Under the pieces are notes generated by a model, which saw nothing but the letters and a program-made list of their open reading frames with translations, was not told the DNA's origin and did no database searches. This document shows positions 13,311 through 26,559 of a stretch of 64,000 nt of DNA, in pieces. The position numbers were made by a program, and so were the translations under genes. Numbering within the stretch: the first letter of the stretch is position 1; every line of letters begins with the position of its first letter. The stretch is from contig JAODUP010000161.1 in NCBI GenBank assembly GCA_025642065.1, positions 135,001 through 199,000 on the forward strand, in the 5' to 3' direction. Source of the stretch: Paralvinella palmiformis (Eukaryota > Annelida > Polychaeta > Terebellida > Alvinellidae).

Positions 13311-13430
13311 TGTTGCTGTTTTACGGCCACTGTTGTGCACGAGGCGAGCCGAATGTGCCGAGCGAGCTCGAAAGGTAATGAGGCGAACTGAAGGATGAAA
13401 CATCTTCTCACAGCTGGAACTCGGGGAAAT
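13311..13430 (-). mobile_element. tRNA-derived SINE, family A, partial
   Basis: Only the body is present: CTGTTTTACGGCCACTG at 13313, then the GTGCCGAGCGAGCTCGAAAGG core and the TGAGGCGAACTGAAGG stretch. The tRNA-like head is missing or too diverged to recognise, as in a 5'-truncated copy. Confidence 0.75.
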
Positions 13431-13914
13431 AATAACTGAAGTACTTATTGGGCGATGCCAACAACTTTTAGTATTTGACAATGTGCGCATCAACGTCCTG
13501 GTACTAATAATAAACAGCAAAATAAACTAAACAATTGAATTAATAAATATGCAAATAATTTACATAACAATAGCTAGTAAAATAAGGTCTAATGAAACAA
13601 TAATGATTTCCTATAATCAATATTATCTCTATTGATCACCGACAAAATCTCATGCCGTATGCTAAAAGGCTCTACGTCTAATCCGCAGAACTTTCGTCAA
13701 AGGTGTTATACCATTGTTTTGTGTCGATTGACTAATGAGATTATTATTTCTATTTCGTGATCGGCAGAAATTGTATTGCAATTTCTACGAATGACGAATT
13801 AGGTTTAGACGAAGAAATCACACTTCTTTAATCGTGGTTTCTTCAGTGTATGCGCAAGTGGGTCAGGTCGAATTTGTTCTTGAATGTTTGCCTGCGTGTG
13901 TGTGTTCCATAATG

Positions 13915-14064
13915 CACTCACTCACTCACTCACTCACTCACTCACTCACTCACTCACTCACTCACTCACTCACTCACTCACCACTCACTCACTCACTCAC
14001 TCACTCACTCACTCACTCACTCACTCACTCACTCACCTACCACTCACTCACTCACTCACTCACT
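13915..14064. repeat. (CTCA)n tract, about 150 bp
   Basis: Tetranucleotide array with two phase breaks (13980 and 14036). It makes a spurious Leu-Thr-His-Ser frame. Confidence 0.95.
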
Positions 14065-14687
14065 CTTACACATAAATCTGCTTATTCGGACGAAGGTATC
14101 CTATTATATAAACGTTTACTTAGATATTGCGTATAATGTAGGCAGGTAACGATGGTGATGAACGCAGTTCTGGGGCTATAAAATATGATCATATCTAATA
14201 TAATACCTATATCTACCTGTATAGCACGCCTCATGACAATGGCCGTGCTATAAGTCAACGTACAGCTGTTGGCCAAACACATCCGGTTTTATTTCTACCG
14301 ATAAGCGTTATCTGATGTGACGTCAGCAGCTGCTATCAGTGATGTCATCTCGCCCCGGCCATGTAATGATGGCAACGATGAGAGATAGGACGCTTTATAA
14401 ATGATCCGTGGGAGATTTATGTTCACTCTATTGTCGGTCCACCATGACAACTTTCTTGGCAGACCATCTATTTACCAAAGATCACTAAATTGCCTCTGGT
14501 TTACCTTAATCCTCTATTCCACTCTATTATACTCTATAACACAATACATAACAGTATATAGTCACGTTAGTGGTCGAAAGTTTCCAGAGATTAATTTCTC
14601 GGCTCACAACATCGTGGGTGGTTGACCACGTTAAATGGCGCTGCCGTCTCCACTGAATTATTTTCACACACGCACACACACACACAG

Positions 14688-14737
<50 letters not shown>

Positions 14738-14848
14738 ACACCTTTATGGAATCATGAGAAAAAAATTCATTATAGCTCAGAAATGGAAGTTTAATGCCAA
14801 TTTTCTACCTAATATCGTGTCATCACGTCACTCTCTAAAGCTTATTAT

Positions 14849-14961
<113 letters not shown>

Positions 14962-15131
14962 CACACATACATACATAGAGAACTTGAAAATCAGTAAAAA
15001 ACATTTGATTTACCAGAATTTATATTACTGGTTCTTCATAATGACGCCTATTAGTTATATGAAGAAAACTTATTGTCTGAAACCTTGGCTAATTGGCTGA
15101 TACATCAGCGTCCATAGAAGTTCAGTTTATT

Positions 15132-15132
15132 G

Positions 15133-15183
<51 letters not shown>

Positions 15184-15364
15184 GACCCGCGCGTGTGTGT
15201 GTTAAGGTAAGGTAAGGTAACACCTGCGGCTTAGGGACTGGTGAGACATTACACATGTCTCAGCAAGAAAAGTCGCCACTCTGGATTCAGTCCCCTGAAG
15301 AAACGTCCAGAGTTTGAATTCACGGTTCGAGATTCTCTGTGCCTGTGCCTTATTATACACAGCT

Positions 15365-15422
<58 letters not shown>
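15132..15422. repeat. Microsatellite cluster: (CA)n-(TA)n, (AAGGT)n and (CA)n
   Basis: CA/TA 15132-15182, three to four AAGGT units 15204-15220, and CA 15367-15422. The unique DNA between them shows no gene. Confidence 0.9.
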
Positions 15423-15426
<4 letters not shown>

Positions 15427-15597
15427 CGCACGCATTCGCATTGTTTAACAATAATGAAACAGCTACTTACTAACTGAATATCTGAATACGGAACATGGAC
15501 GTACCATCTACCGATGAACAGCACATTTGTTAGTCATCTAACAAACTACCATCCTGTACAATCATCTCTGAAATAGTTAAAACAAGTTCCAGACACA

Positions 15598-15765
15598 ATG
15601 ACGAATGCCAATCGGAGGTCTCAGGCTCGGTTTAACAGTGATATGCACCGCGGGCTAAACCCATTAATAAATGATGACTTTTACGACAATCAATCCGGTG
15701 TTGACAGAACCCGAAGCAGACGATCAGCGCGTCAGTTATTCGTCATCCCGTTCGTGGACAAGGAG
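15598..15765 (+). CDS. Possible first coding exon, 56 codons, unrecognised
   Basis: An ATG-initiated frame of complex composition ends at GAG followed by GTAATA, a reasonable splice donor in phase 0. The peptide is hydrophilic and Arg/Asn/Asp-rich (it begins MTNANRRSQARFNSDM and has RTRSRRSARQLF near the end), like a cytosolic N-terminal tail. No downstream partner exon was identified and no protein family was recognised. It could be chance; GC content rises slightly around it and at 15880-15950. Confidence 0.25.
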
Positions 15766-16884
15766 GTAATATCCTACTTAATATGAACCCTCCAATAAAA
15801 CCAGACGACAAGATAAATGTCTTCTTTCATCTGGGCTGTAGAATCAGCGCAATAAAACGGCAATCTCTCTGTTATTTGGCGCCGATGGCGTTTCAAAGCG
15901 CCGCCATGGCTTCCAGCGACGGGCGTATGAATATGCGGGCGGAACTACTTTTTTCCCGTGTGTGTGTGTGTGTGTGTGTGATCAGAGCTCCGTCTAATGG
16001 CGGTGATCATTTGTCAGATCGTGTAATGGTATAAGTGTCATAATGGCAGCAGGGGATCGATATTAATGGGATGTTTTACATCGGGGAGCCTCCTAATTAG
16101 TGACTTTGTAGTAATTCGTTCTGATAATTGGATGCTCCATTGATCGACAACTGAACCTAGAGAGTAGTTGTAATAGGCGACGGGATCCGCGTAAATCCAT
16201 TGAATTCGATTTATAGCCAATAGTATATCACATTATGTTTTCATCTGGCACATATGTCATCTGATAGGATCTATCATGATCTGTATATTTTACAAGTGAG
16301 TGAGTGAGTGAGTGAGTGAATGAGTGAGTGTTTTATTCATCCTCCTAAAATATGGCCGAGGCGTTACTAACGGGTAAAATGAGATGACCAAATGGAACAT
16401 TCCACCACATACTGGTAACAACTGGGACTTCAACTCATGTTCGGAGTTCTGCAGAATTGTGCGTTACTTCCTGTTCATTTCTTGGTATGTAACCTAATCG
16501 AAATATTGAAGATCAGACATTGAAGATTGAATGATATTCTCCGGGATCTACCTGGATCTGTCTGATCTTAAATGAATTGAAAGTCGCCATCTGCCATTGG
16601 CTCGAGCTAATGTACACAATGGCCACAAAGTACCCGACCCGAAAGCACAACAATAGCTGTGAGATATTTGTTCAAGCCGAGGTAATTAGAACATATCCAG
16701 ATGGGGATGGGGGAGGATTCAGTCTTCTCTCCGGAGAACAAAACACAAGGTGACCGGAAATATCTCACTCTGTGCTATGATTGACCCTGTAACAGAACAC
16801 CCCGAGGGGTAAGGCCAAGCTTGTACTGATCTACCGAAAATCTGAATTATTAATTAAACCTCATAACATAACACCCCGGTGCGA

Positions 16885-16940
<56 letters not shown>

Positions 16941-17623
16941 GCTCAATATTTAAATGAACACATCTTCTTGCGGGCGCCTACACACACACATATAAGTTGT
17001 TATGTATCTTATCTACCTATCTATTAATATGATCTATTTATCTATATGGGACCCCAGAGGCTATAGGAATGTCGGGGGGGGGGGAACGGGGGGAGAGACA
17101 GTGACAACATACAGGATGTGTCTCCTTTGGGCGATATTAGAGCGATGGAGCGTCATAATGATTGGGCGATAATGTGTAGTATAACTGGAGTAAGTCTTAG
17201 ATTCGGGACAGAGAATGACACACCTGACACCTGGATTTGTGGTCTACGCTAACGCCTCCTGGCGGAAATTTGGCTAAATATGGCGATGTCATGGCACAAT
17301 AGTACCACCTTTAGAACACCATTCTACGTATGCAGGTGGCGTGAAATCACGTGACATAGACGCGATTATCTGCGCGTGTCCAACTAATGCCTGCCGCGAG
17401 CGAGAATGGGAAAAAATCTATAGTCTGTATGCTACTTCACTACCAAAGTGTTAGTATTAATGAGTGGGTGAGTGAGATAATAAGTCAGTGAATGTGTGAG
17501 TGAGTGAGTCAGTCAGATAGTATGTGACCATTTAGAACACATCCGTACAAAACGTAATTCAGTGTCCCTTTATTCAACTAAAACGGCAGGTAGAAGAATC
17601 TACAAGATAATTCTAACCACCAG

Positions 17624-17658
<35 letters not shown>

Positions 17659-17975
17659 CGGGGGTGGGGCACGTTTGTATTCGCGTAGGCCCCCGTGGGT
17701 GAAATAATACATCGCCGGTATACGTATAATGGGAGGATGAGGTATTTATTAATCTTCTCGGTGCACAGGAAAGAACCCCCCGTTAAATATTTTAACAAGA
17801 TGTGACCTAGTCGGTGATATGTTAACCCATTATCGTATAAACTTTCAGGAGTAACAACAATCGGACATTCTAGAATTGAAGACATCACATCCTGAAGACT
17901 GTGTAGCTTGTAACGTGGATGAACATATTATAAGCTCTCTCCGGGCATCGACGATGGGAAGCCAAAATGTAAACA

Positions 17976-17977
<2 letters not shown>

Positions 17978-18034
<57 letters not shown>
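17978..18034. repeat. (CT)n-(TA)n microsatellite
   Basis: About 34 bp of CT followed by about 23 bp of TA, 80 bp upstream of the LINE fragment at 18115. Confidence 0.95.
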
Positions 18035-18114
18035 TTATTTAAGGGAGCTGTTCATTGGTCAATAATAGCACCACAACAATATAATATATGTTCCAATGAT
18101 ATTACTTATTTATA

Positions 18115-18790
18115 GACAATGATGAGCAAATTTATAATTATGCAGATGATAATATGTTGGTGTGTTCCGGATATAGACGACTGCTACATAATGCAAACAA
18201 CGTTACTTCCTGGTTCGAAGCCAATCATATAAAGCTAAAGCCTGACAAATTTCAGTATATGGTCGTTGGTAAATGTGATTATGTTGATAATCTTAGTATC
18301 CGAGAGAACGTAATTATATGTGTAAATAATGCTAAAATATGAGGATTACATTTAGATAGTAAATTAAATTTTAACGAACATATATCGAAACATTGAAGTA
18401 AAGCACCTAAGTAAGTCATATCTGGGTTAATTTATTAGTGAATCCAACCAAATGTCGTCGTAAAGTAGGTTTGTGGAATGTTATTTCAACGACTGTAAAA
18501 CTTTAAAGAAAGCTCTGGGATTCATCAGTTTAGACAATAAAGGTTCTTATGGTATATTTGTTATTGGATAAATGCACTAAATGTATAAAGTAGGAATTTA
18601 TCAAGGACCATAAGTTTTAGTCTTATATACGAAAATAATGTATGTATCCCCAAGTACGAGACATATGACAAGTGAAGCTTTAATTACATGGCGCCTTTTC
18701 TTTGGAATACAATACCAACATATTTTAAAATACAGTGAAAGGTTTGAAGAATGTTTTTTTTCTTCCGAAATGGACACTTAATTGTCAAAG
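18115..18790 (+). mobile_element. Decayed LINE reverse transcriptase fragment
   Basis: At 18115-18340 the plus strand encodes NYADDNMLVCSG (RT box YADD), then VTSWFEANHIKLKPDKFQYMV, a standard post-YADD block. LGLHLDSKLNFNEHIS follows around 18345 after a stop. Further on, an interrupted frame contains SEALITWRLFFG (about 18680) and a Cys-containing end (about 18790). Several stops and frameshifts make it inactive. It differs from the 30 kb element, so at least two LINE lineages are present. Confidence 0.75.
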
Positions 18791-18889
18791 TGGTTTCTGT
18801 GTCCAATGTTATACATTAAACATGTCAGTATCAATATTTTTATACTCTATTTTAAGCAATAAATTCATAATAATTCCTGTGGATACCAT

Positions 18890-19245
18890 ACGTATATAAT
18901 GTCATATATCAAGTACACTGTAAAAAGTATTAATTTTGTGTATGAGATTGCCTATCGGTCATGAGCATATATAATGTGATATATCAAGTACATTGTAAAC
19001 AGTATTAATTGTGTGTGTGTGTGTGTGTGTATGAGACTGCCTATCGGTCATAAGCATATATAATGTGTTATACCAAGTACACTGTAAACAGTATTAATTG
19101 TGTGTGTGTGTGTGTGTGTCTCTGTGTGTGTGTGTGTGTGTGTGTGATGAGACTGCCTATCGGTCATGAGCATATATAATGCCATCTTTCAGCTACACTG
19201 TAAACAATATTAATTGAGTGTGTGAGACTGTCTATCACTCATGAA
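18890..19245. repeat. Four diverged tandem units each holding a variable (GT)n
   Basis: The unit begins TATATAATGTCATATATCAA and includes GTACACTGTAAACAGTATTA, a GT tract, GAGACTGCCTATCGGTCATG. Units begin near 18891, 18967, 19056 and 19169. The GT run is almost absent in unit 1 and unit 4, short in unit 2 and long in unit 3, so the microsatellite has evolved separately in each copy. Confidence 0.8.
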
Positions 19246-20485
19246 TATGGTCACCAATTAATGTATAACAGTTTACTGGGGCTTGGTAAGACGGTCATCC
19301 ACTCCCATCTTGCGCTATCCTGCTCATAGTCTTCTTGTGAGCTCTGTTTTTATAATTCGTGAGTGATCCGCAGATTTTAGGGCGGGGACGTATTAGATGT
19401 AGGTGCCATCATGATTTGATAGTGAGACGGATCCTATATCAACCGGCTTTGGTCACCCGCAACCATGAAATGGATGTATGAAATGTTTCGACATCTCTAC
19501 TTTAAGAGTGCAAGTTTTAACAAATAATCATCCAATGTATACGTAGATTGAATGTGGAGGGAATACATGTATTGCAAATTGACATGTGATTTGTATATAG
19601 TTTCACCTCATTATGTTATGTTCGTCATAACTTGTTTTATCTTGCACATATTTCTGTCGACTGACTACTGGTTGTCGCTAATGTCATATGTTTACATTTT
19701 GTCTGCTGTAAATAAGCACTTCTTACCCTAGCCCTCACTTCATAGTTAATGGTATAATGGTACTCTATGGTTCAACATTTTGTGCCATTTAACGCCATTT
19801 ATAGCGGAATGTTGTTAACAGGAGAGTTTGCTTTAAGCAATCTTCTTGTTACCGAAATTGTTGCAATTAGTTAATGCAATTGCAATTAGTTGATCACGTA
19901 GACATAAAACATGATCGAGAGTCTTACAAAACAGAAATTGGCACGAAAGTGCGGTGGTTGATCATGTAGACAAAGGCGAACGTTATAGGATTATTGTGCG
20001 GTGAATGTGAGCAGAATTTATGAGACGCTCGGAGCATTGACTACTTCTGATCGAACATATGTAGACACATAATACGAGTTATTGTATCAGTTTGGTATCA
20101 TAACATGAACTATAGCTGATTACATATATGAGACGTTATCATCTCATCTCATTCCCAGACCAAGGTGTTGGAAATCTCCCCCCCCCCCTTGTAGCATTTT
20201 ACTCAAGCCAGTCGTCCCTGTGTCACAGACCTCAGGTGTGTGACCAACATGGAGGCCAAATAAAACATCCACATAGTGATCCTAATATAATCCCCCCACG
20301 CCCACCCTCAGCGTCCTGATGTACGAGTGTCAGGAAAGAGTCCACCGAGTCCTTCTTGAAAGTTTATCCGTGATACCCTGAATGTAGACATTGATATCTG
20401 ACGCTCGTATGTTGTGTTGTGATGGATGCTGAGTATTGTTATTAGCTCTGTGATGTTGGAGAGGAAGATGGCAGTTATGATAGAA

Positions 20486-20503
20486 AGAGAGAGAGAGAGA
20501 GAG

Positions 20504-20552
<49 letters not shown>
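20486..20552. repeat. (GA)n-(GT)n microsatellite
   Basis: GA 20486-20506 joined directly to about 46 bp of GT. Confidence 0.95.
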
Positions 20553-20558
<6 letters not shown>

Positions 20559-20799
20559 CTGTGTCAACGATGTCCATTGGAAACTTGCTGTTGCTAACGT
20601 GTTACATAAGACGCAATTAGTAACATTTGTATATAGCTGTGTCCTTTTCATGTTTTTATATTTTATTTTAATTAGCATGGACGTTGTTATATTATCTTGT
20701 TCTAATGAGGTCACTTACCAGCTGTATCAATTCCAGCTGTACTAATAACGGATCGTAGGCTCTATCGGACACAAGTGTTGGTCTGCTCATTTCGATAGC

Positions 20800-20880
20800 G
20801 CACGGTGTTAGACCAATCTGCGCTAATTCTTGGCGTATGGTTCGAATTGAACCCTGGTGCCTACGTTTCTGGGATATTTC
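20800..20880 (+). mobile_element. Possible tRNA-like SINE head
   Basis: GATAGCGCACGGTGTTAGAC is followed about 30 nt later by GGTTCGAATTGAACC, giving the A-box/B-box spacing of a tRNA-derived promoter. There is no second copy in the window and no tail was identified. Confidence 0.25.
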
Positions 20881-21567
20881 CCTAGTTATTGACCCCTGCG
20901 ATATTTGTCCTAGGTCTGACCTAGGCCGAGGTTAATCGAGCAACTCGTGGCCACTTAATGCCTGACTACTTCAATCAGCCGCGTCTACGTTCACATCACA
21001 TCATAATAACATAAATCAACACCAGGTGGCTGTGCCCAATAGGCGACCGCCAGGGGTCTCTACCCCAAACTTCAACAATACAATGTTCACAATTTGATGA
21101 TCTTGTGTTTTATTTAGAAAGTTGCAAGCTGTACTACGCTTTGGATAATTATTGTTGGTTATACATGAAAATAATATCGCTGAGTAGCCACAAGTCATAC
21201 CTAAGAGTTCACTCTTTCTATTGTTATATATAGCTTAATAACGGGTGTTCTTAATACCATACAACTGACTGAGATTAGTTAGTAGAGAGACACTTGGCCA
21301 GTAGATTTACAAGTTGTGGTTTGAATACCATCGACTTTTTTAAAATAAAGAAACGCTCTCTCATCCACTGACACAGTCATTCTTATTTACGTACATATAA
21401 GTAATCAACTGCCTTAAAAGATGTCCTTTTAAATGAACTAATTTTTACGATGGCCAATTATAATGATTAATCACGATGTCTTCCAAGTTATCCTCATTAA
21501 GCATATTGCGAGTTGACCTAACTTAGATATAATTAGTTACCATTGCAAACGATCATTTGTTTGGTTT

Positions 21568-21755
21568 AAAAGGTTCGTGTTTTCCTGCCACTTATTGTGC
21601 AAAAGGTAGCCCAATTCGGCTGAAAGCGACCTCCAGGGGTACCGAGGCGAAGTGAATAATGAAACATCCTTCAGACATAGCCCGGGCTGGTTTTTGAACC
21701 CAGGTGCTTAAGATCTGTGGCCAACCGCACTACCATTTAAGCCATGGAGGCGCCT
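21568..21755 (-). mobile_element. tRNA-derived SINE, family A, diverged
   Basis: The minus strand starts GGCGCCTCCATGGCTTAAAT, has a B-box-like GGTTCAAAAACC and the GGTCGCTTTCAGCCGAATTG core. It is more diverged than the other copies and so older. It sits directly beyond the poly(A) signal of the candidate exon at 21823. Confidence 0.8.
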
Positions 21756-21779
21756 CTTCTTGGTTTATAAAACACGATG

Positions 21780-21785
21780 TTTATT
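21780..21785 (-). promoter_or_regulatory. AATAAA downstream of the glycoprotein-like exon
   Basis: TTTATT on the plus strand gives AATAAA on the minus strand, 38 nt after the stop at 21823. It lies between that stop and a SINE insertion at 21568-21755. It supports the frame above being a last exon. Confidence 0.35.
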
Positions 21786-21822
21786 ATGAAGTACCTAAAG
21801 CCAGCATTAATCTTTTTACGGA

Positions 21823-22282
21823 TTAGAACCAGCTCTGCATCACTGATAAATATGTAAAGTCTCCTAAAACGTAATACGGATGAAAGTGACGCTGTTCATT
21901 GAGCCCGACGATCCAGACCGAAACCATGCCAATATTTACTGATCCAGACGAGTATATTCCTCCGTTTGACTGTTCGACAGATGCAATCCAATATGTGGAA
22001 TTCTTTGTTTGCATCATTCTCCCACACGTCGGGGCGTGGAATGCGGTCAAAGTATTGAATTGGGACAACTCGAAGAAATAAATATCCAGGTGACGAGACG
22101 TGTTGTTGTCCCAATTGATCCAGGACAGAGAGCGATTGGCCGCACTCATCAGCCGGTGACTCGCCGTAGGTAACAAACGGGAAATGTCGTAATTAATCGT
22201 CCCATTAGTGGGACAAGGTTCTGTGGGAATGCTATTTGGCGACCCAGTCAGTGAATATTGACATTTGGTGACAGAGATATTA
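21823..22282 (-). CDS. Candidate terminal exon of an extracellular glycoprotein
   Basis: A stop-free frame of 156 codons runs from 22293 to the TAA at 21825-21823, in DNA of ordinary composition. A plausible acceptor (cttccaag) would start the exon at 22282. The translation carries several N-glycosylation sequons (NIS, NGT, NRS, NTS, NST), three spaced cysteines (TKCQ, EPCP, PTCG) and an aromatic stretch SWINWDN...LDIYFFELSQF, which looks like a beta-rich extracellular domain. An AATAAA lies 38 nt past the stop. An alternative is splicing out at a GTAAAT donor (about 21939). Upstream exons were not recognised. The WxxW and hydrophobic pattern faintly recalls the discoidin-like domain of discoidin domain receptors, but that is only a guess. 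Confidence 0.4.
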
Positions 22283-23272
22283 CTTGGAAGATGTTATCAT
22301 CCTTTAGCGCCAGATGGATTCGGACCTAATGCGATTGTAAGTCGGCACTACATTAGGCCTTTTGATAACGAGTTGGTCCAGATAGGGCAGTTAGCGCTGC
22401 CTCTTGTCCCGTATCACCGGAACGAGTCTCAGCCCATAAATTAGCCGGTGGATTCGCCTCGGATGCTGTGCTATGTTGATGTAGGGAGTATACAGGTGTT
22501 GGCAGACTGAGGTGTGCGTGCGTGCGTGCGTGTGTGCGTGCGTGCGTGTGTGTGTGTTGGTTTATATCAAAACAATTATTTATGGTCTTTCGATCTTTAA
22601 AAATATACATTAAGCGCTGAACGGGGTTCTAGGAAATATTTGAGCACGTTTCTATCAAGTAAAATTTGACTTCAGCTTCAGGAAGGAAGTCCTGAATATC
22701 AGACGCGCCAAGAAAAAGGCATCAATCCCATTTCTATTAAAGGGATAGAGGTCAGCCTGACCTAAAGACTTGTTCGAGTACACTAAATACCGGTTTATAC
22801 CGAGGTATAATAGTTCTTCAGCGGCGACTGAGTCTAGCCAAAGCTTCGGTGTTTGTTCTTGTCGAGACAGCGACCGAGGAATCTGATCCAGAAGACCACA
22901 GATCGATCGCAGACTTGTGCTCTGGGAGAGAGGGAGAGTGGGCAGAGAGAGAGAGAGAATGAGAGAGAGAGAGAGAGAGCGAGAGTATCCGTTAAGAACT
23001 TCGAGGTCAAAACACGTAATATCTGAGAAGCCTCACCCTGGTCTACGGGAGCCTTGTACCAAATGTCTAAATGTCACCGGGATTGTGTTACCAGAATACC
23101 AACCAGATATTTACGTCTCGTCTAAGTCAGACAACAGAACGTTTTACAAGACTAGTTGGCCGTGATTCGTTAGGCGCTGTTCTATTGAAAGGACAACACG
23201 TTGATGAAAAGAGTGTTCATTCTCGTATTTCATCGTATTTATATTGATTAATTTTGACATATAGCCGAAGGA

Positions 23273-23390
23273 CGACTTGTTGGTGAAACATCTCATAAAC
23301 AGGGCGAATTCTATTAGATTCGAACTCCGTCGCGGATGTTGGCAGCTCGGTGAGTTAACCGCTCACCTACTACAGCAGCGCCACATATTG
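23273..23390 (-). mobile_element. Second tRNA-like SINE, single copy in window
   Basis: The minus strand reads GGCGCTGCTGTAGTAGGTGA, then GCGGTTAACTCACC (A-box-like) and GGAGTTCGAATC (B-box). The head differs from family A. No second copy is seen in the window, so the element length cannot be set. Confidence 0.45.
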
Positions 23391-25164
23391 ATTAAATTAG
23401 CAGAATAGATGCACGAATAATCGAAAATAGGAGGAGGAAATACATTACCAGCAAAAGATCGGCGTAAAATTACAAACACAGAACAAAGACTAAGTAAAAC
23501 AAATTTAAAAAAAACACTTCTCCCTACCATAAAAACAAGTTGCCATCCAATATCTTCCTCGGTTTATCAAAATATAAAAATTAAATAGATAAATAAAAAT
23601 AGGCTTATCGAATTTCCCACAATCCATAGTTCGGTATTTCGTCGCGCCAACATTAATTATTGAGATAGGAGGCAATTAATTACACTTTCACTTCGTCTTT
23701 CGTTGTTGATTAGGATTTTCGTTTTAATTTAGAACGATCGATAACTGAACTGACCTAGTTTCTGGCGATGTCGTCTCCAACGACTTAACCATAATACTAA
23801 TTGAATTAAACCAGCGAACGTCGAAATAACGTTCTATTTATGTTTGTGTAACTTTTATGTTTTTTACCAGATAGAGAGTAGACGAATCGCATTAATCGTC
23901 TCATCAAGCCGGAAATAGATCTATCGTAATAGTGAGGCGGGGTAATACTGTTTAGACGTATAGCGCTAACGAGTCTGATAAATGAATGGCTTTAATTCCT
24001 GAATCCCCATCAAAGATACTGCTACATTCGCAGAATAGTAATGGATTCGGAATGCTTTCGGGGTAAACATCTTCATAATGACGACATTGTATGCTTTCCC
24101 TAAATATTTTCATTTGATATTTATTAATAATAATAATACAACATTTTATATAGCGCTATGTATAACAGGATTAACATTAGCATAAAGCGCTTATTTGGAT
24201 GAGGGTGTTGTTTTTCTTTGTTTCATTTGAAGATCCCATTTATGTCATATATCCAAGATGTGACCAGTATCGAAGGTAAGAAATTCACTGATTGACTGAA
24301 TGACTGACTGACTGACTGACTGACTGACTGACTGACTGACTCACAGATATATGATGTATGCTATTATATGGCTTTTTCAAATGTATTTATATGCTGTAGT
24401 TTAAATCAGTTTTGTTTCATTTTAACTTAACTGATTAATTGAATGTATTTAAATTTATTTACATTGTGTGATACTGATAATTTCACCGTATGACACCATT
24501 GAGTACACTTTAATAGTAAGGACGACTTCTGAAATCTGTATTTTACAATTATTCTTTTTAATACAACAACACCAACAAAAACAACAAGAAATACTACTAC
24601 TACTGTTATTATTAATATTATTATTATTGTTCGTCGTACTTGAAGTGGGGGTGGACTTGTATCATCCCAGGACTAGGATAAACGCCCTGGACCTTTTTTT
24701 AATTAAGGACTGCGCTCCGTTTTTTTCTTACAGTATCCTGTGTTTTATTGTAAGCCGTTCCCAGTGTGTTGCTGTCCTTACTGTACTGTAGCCAGTGCCG
24801 TACTGTTGATACTGTACTGAGAATGTTATCGTGCTATTCTAGGTTCCACGTTTCCACGATAACACGTTACGATGCCAGTCTTACATAAAATCGTCACTGA
24901 GCCAATATGTGTATTATATAATACGGCATTAGCCAGCCTTAAGTAAGAAGTCAGACTAAAGTACACGTGTACCGAGACTGTTACTAGTAGGTATTAACTA
25001 ATTGCCATACGGAATATCGATTATTATTGTTGTTATATGGAAGGGCTGGTCTATAACACGTGATTATATGAATATACATTAATGAATGCATGTGTGTGGA
25101 TCGAGGCAATGTCAGGATAAACAAAGCCACAGGCTGTAACACGTTTATATGGGGTGTGGGAGAT

Positions 25165-25196
<32 letters not shown>

Positions 25197-26559
25197 CACA
25201 CGCACACCTCAGTCTGCCACAGTCTATGATTATGTATAACGCATGCGCACGCGTGCGTTTGTGTATATTAGTAGCCGATAATCGTATTGGCAAGGATACT
25301 GAAAAATTGTGATAATAAATTCTCGATGATTAATCAAGATACTGATTCCATAACAACCAGTTTTTTAATAAATCATGATGATGATGATGATTATCATCAT
25401 TAACATCACCACGATAGAGATAGATAGATAGAGAGAAAGAGAGAGCAAGAGACTTCTCAGGATGGTCAAATAATAAATTTATTTTCTCGAAAAAAGAATA
25501 CTCAATTCATATAGTTAAAATATACTGTGTATATTCGGTAGTATGGGTGTTTTGACTCTACAATGGACATATCCAGGCTATACGGTGAGCGACTAGTCTT
25601 ACGGGTTAAGAAATGATGACATCATACATCCAACAGACGCAACCAATACAGGGATTCGAACCATGAATTGGAATTCTGCAGTGCAGGGCACTACTGAATC
25701 GCCGTACCTCGCTTGTAAGATCCGTGCAGTAGGGAACTTTTCTCCTCTCTCTGGAAATCATCCCGTTTCACGGTCCAATCAAGTTCCCATTTATTGCCCA
25801 TTCAACCAATTAACGCAAAGCAGCAGAGTCGGTGGGAATCGAACTGAACATGTTTCGCATTCCAAGTCACCACTCTATCGTGTGAACGATAATATGCTGT
25901 CAATTGACATCGGTAGAAACCGCTATACATGTTTACAAGTATCCGGATTTCTGGCTAAAACACTGAACAAAATAACATGAAATTGGGGAGGGGGGGGGGC
26001 GCGGAGAGGATGATGTGGTTAAGACCTCCTCGCCGAATCTGCACGGCTCTACACCAGTTATAGCTATTTCGTTTCCGGCAGATCCGGAAAGTGTCGCATC
26101 CTCCCCCTCCAGTTGTATCTTTCTGTTTATAACAAGAAACGACAAAATGAGTTAAACCTATACTATATTTTTGACGCTGACTGACTGACTGACTCACTGA
26201 CTCACTCACTCACGACGTTCAGCGCTGTTGCTCCTAGAACGTTACTGTCGGGAAACACCGGTTACAAAGGTGGACACTCACCTGGATCAGTCGTTCGGCA
26301 TAATTAGTTTTGTCCATCGCCCTACGACAGACAGGACCATCAGATTATCGCCCACCAAGATCATTCCCTAAAGGTTACATCTACTTACCTCGTTAAGCTA
26401 CAGGTATATATCCATTCCTTTAACTCGGCCTGTCTGTCCGTCCGTCTGTCGGCGTCAGATTAGTGTTTACCTGGCGGCTAGCCTCACTCTCGTTCATCGA
26501 CTGCCGTATCTTAATCTACAACTGAATCTCGTCTCTCGGCTTGCGAGATATGATGATTG

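Larger units (their letters stand above)
19246..21567. other. Intergenic
   Basis: Non-coding by inspection, with the (GA)n-(GT)n at 20486 and the tRNA-like motif at 20800-20880. Confidence 0.55.

Noticed and set aside
16290..16460. SINE starting at the (GTGA)n run
   Set aside because: The texture resembles GAGTGAGTGA-headed molluscan repeats and a similar stretch is at 44010-44290, but the two do not align well enough by eye to define an element.
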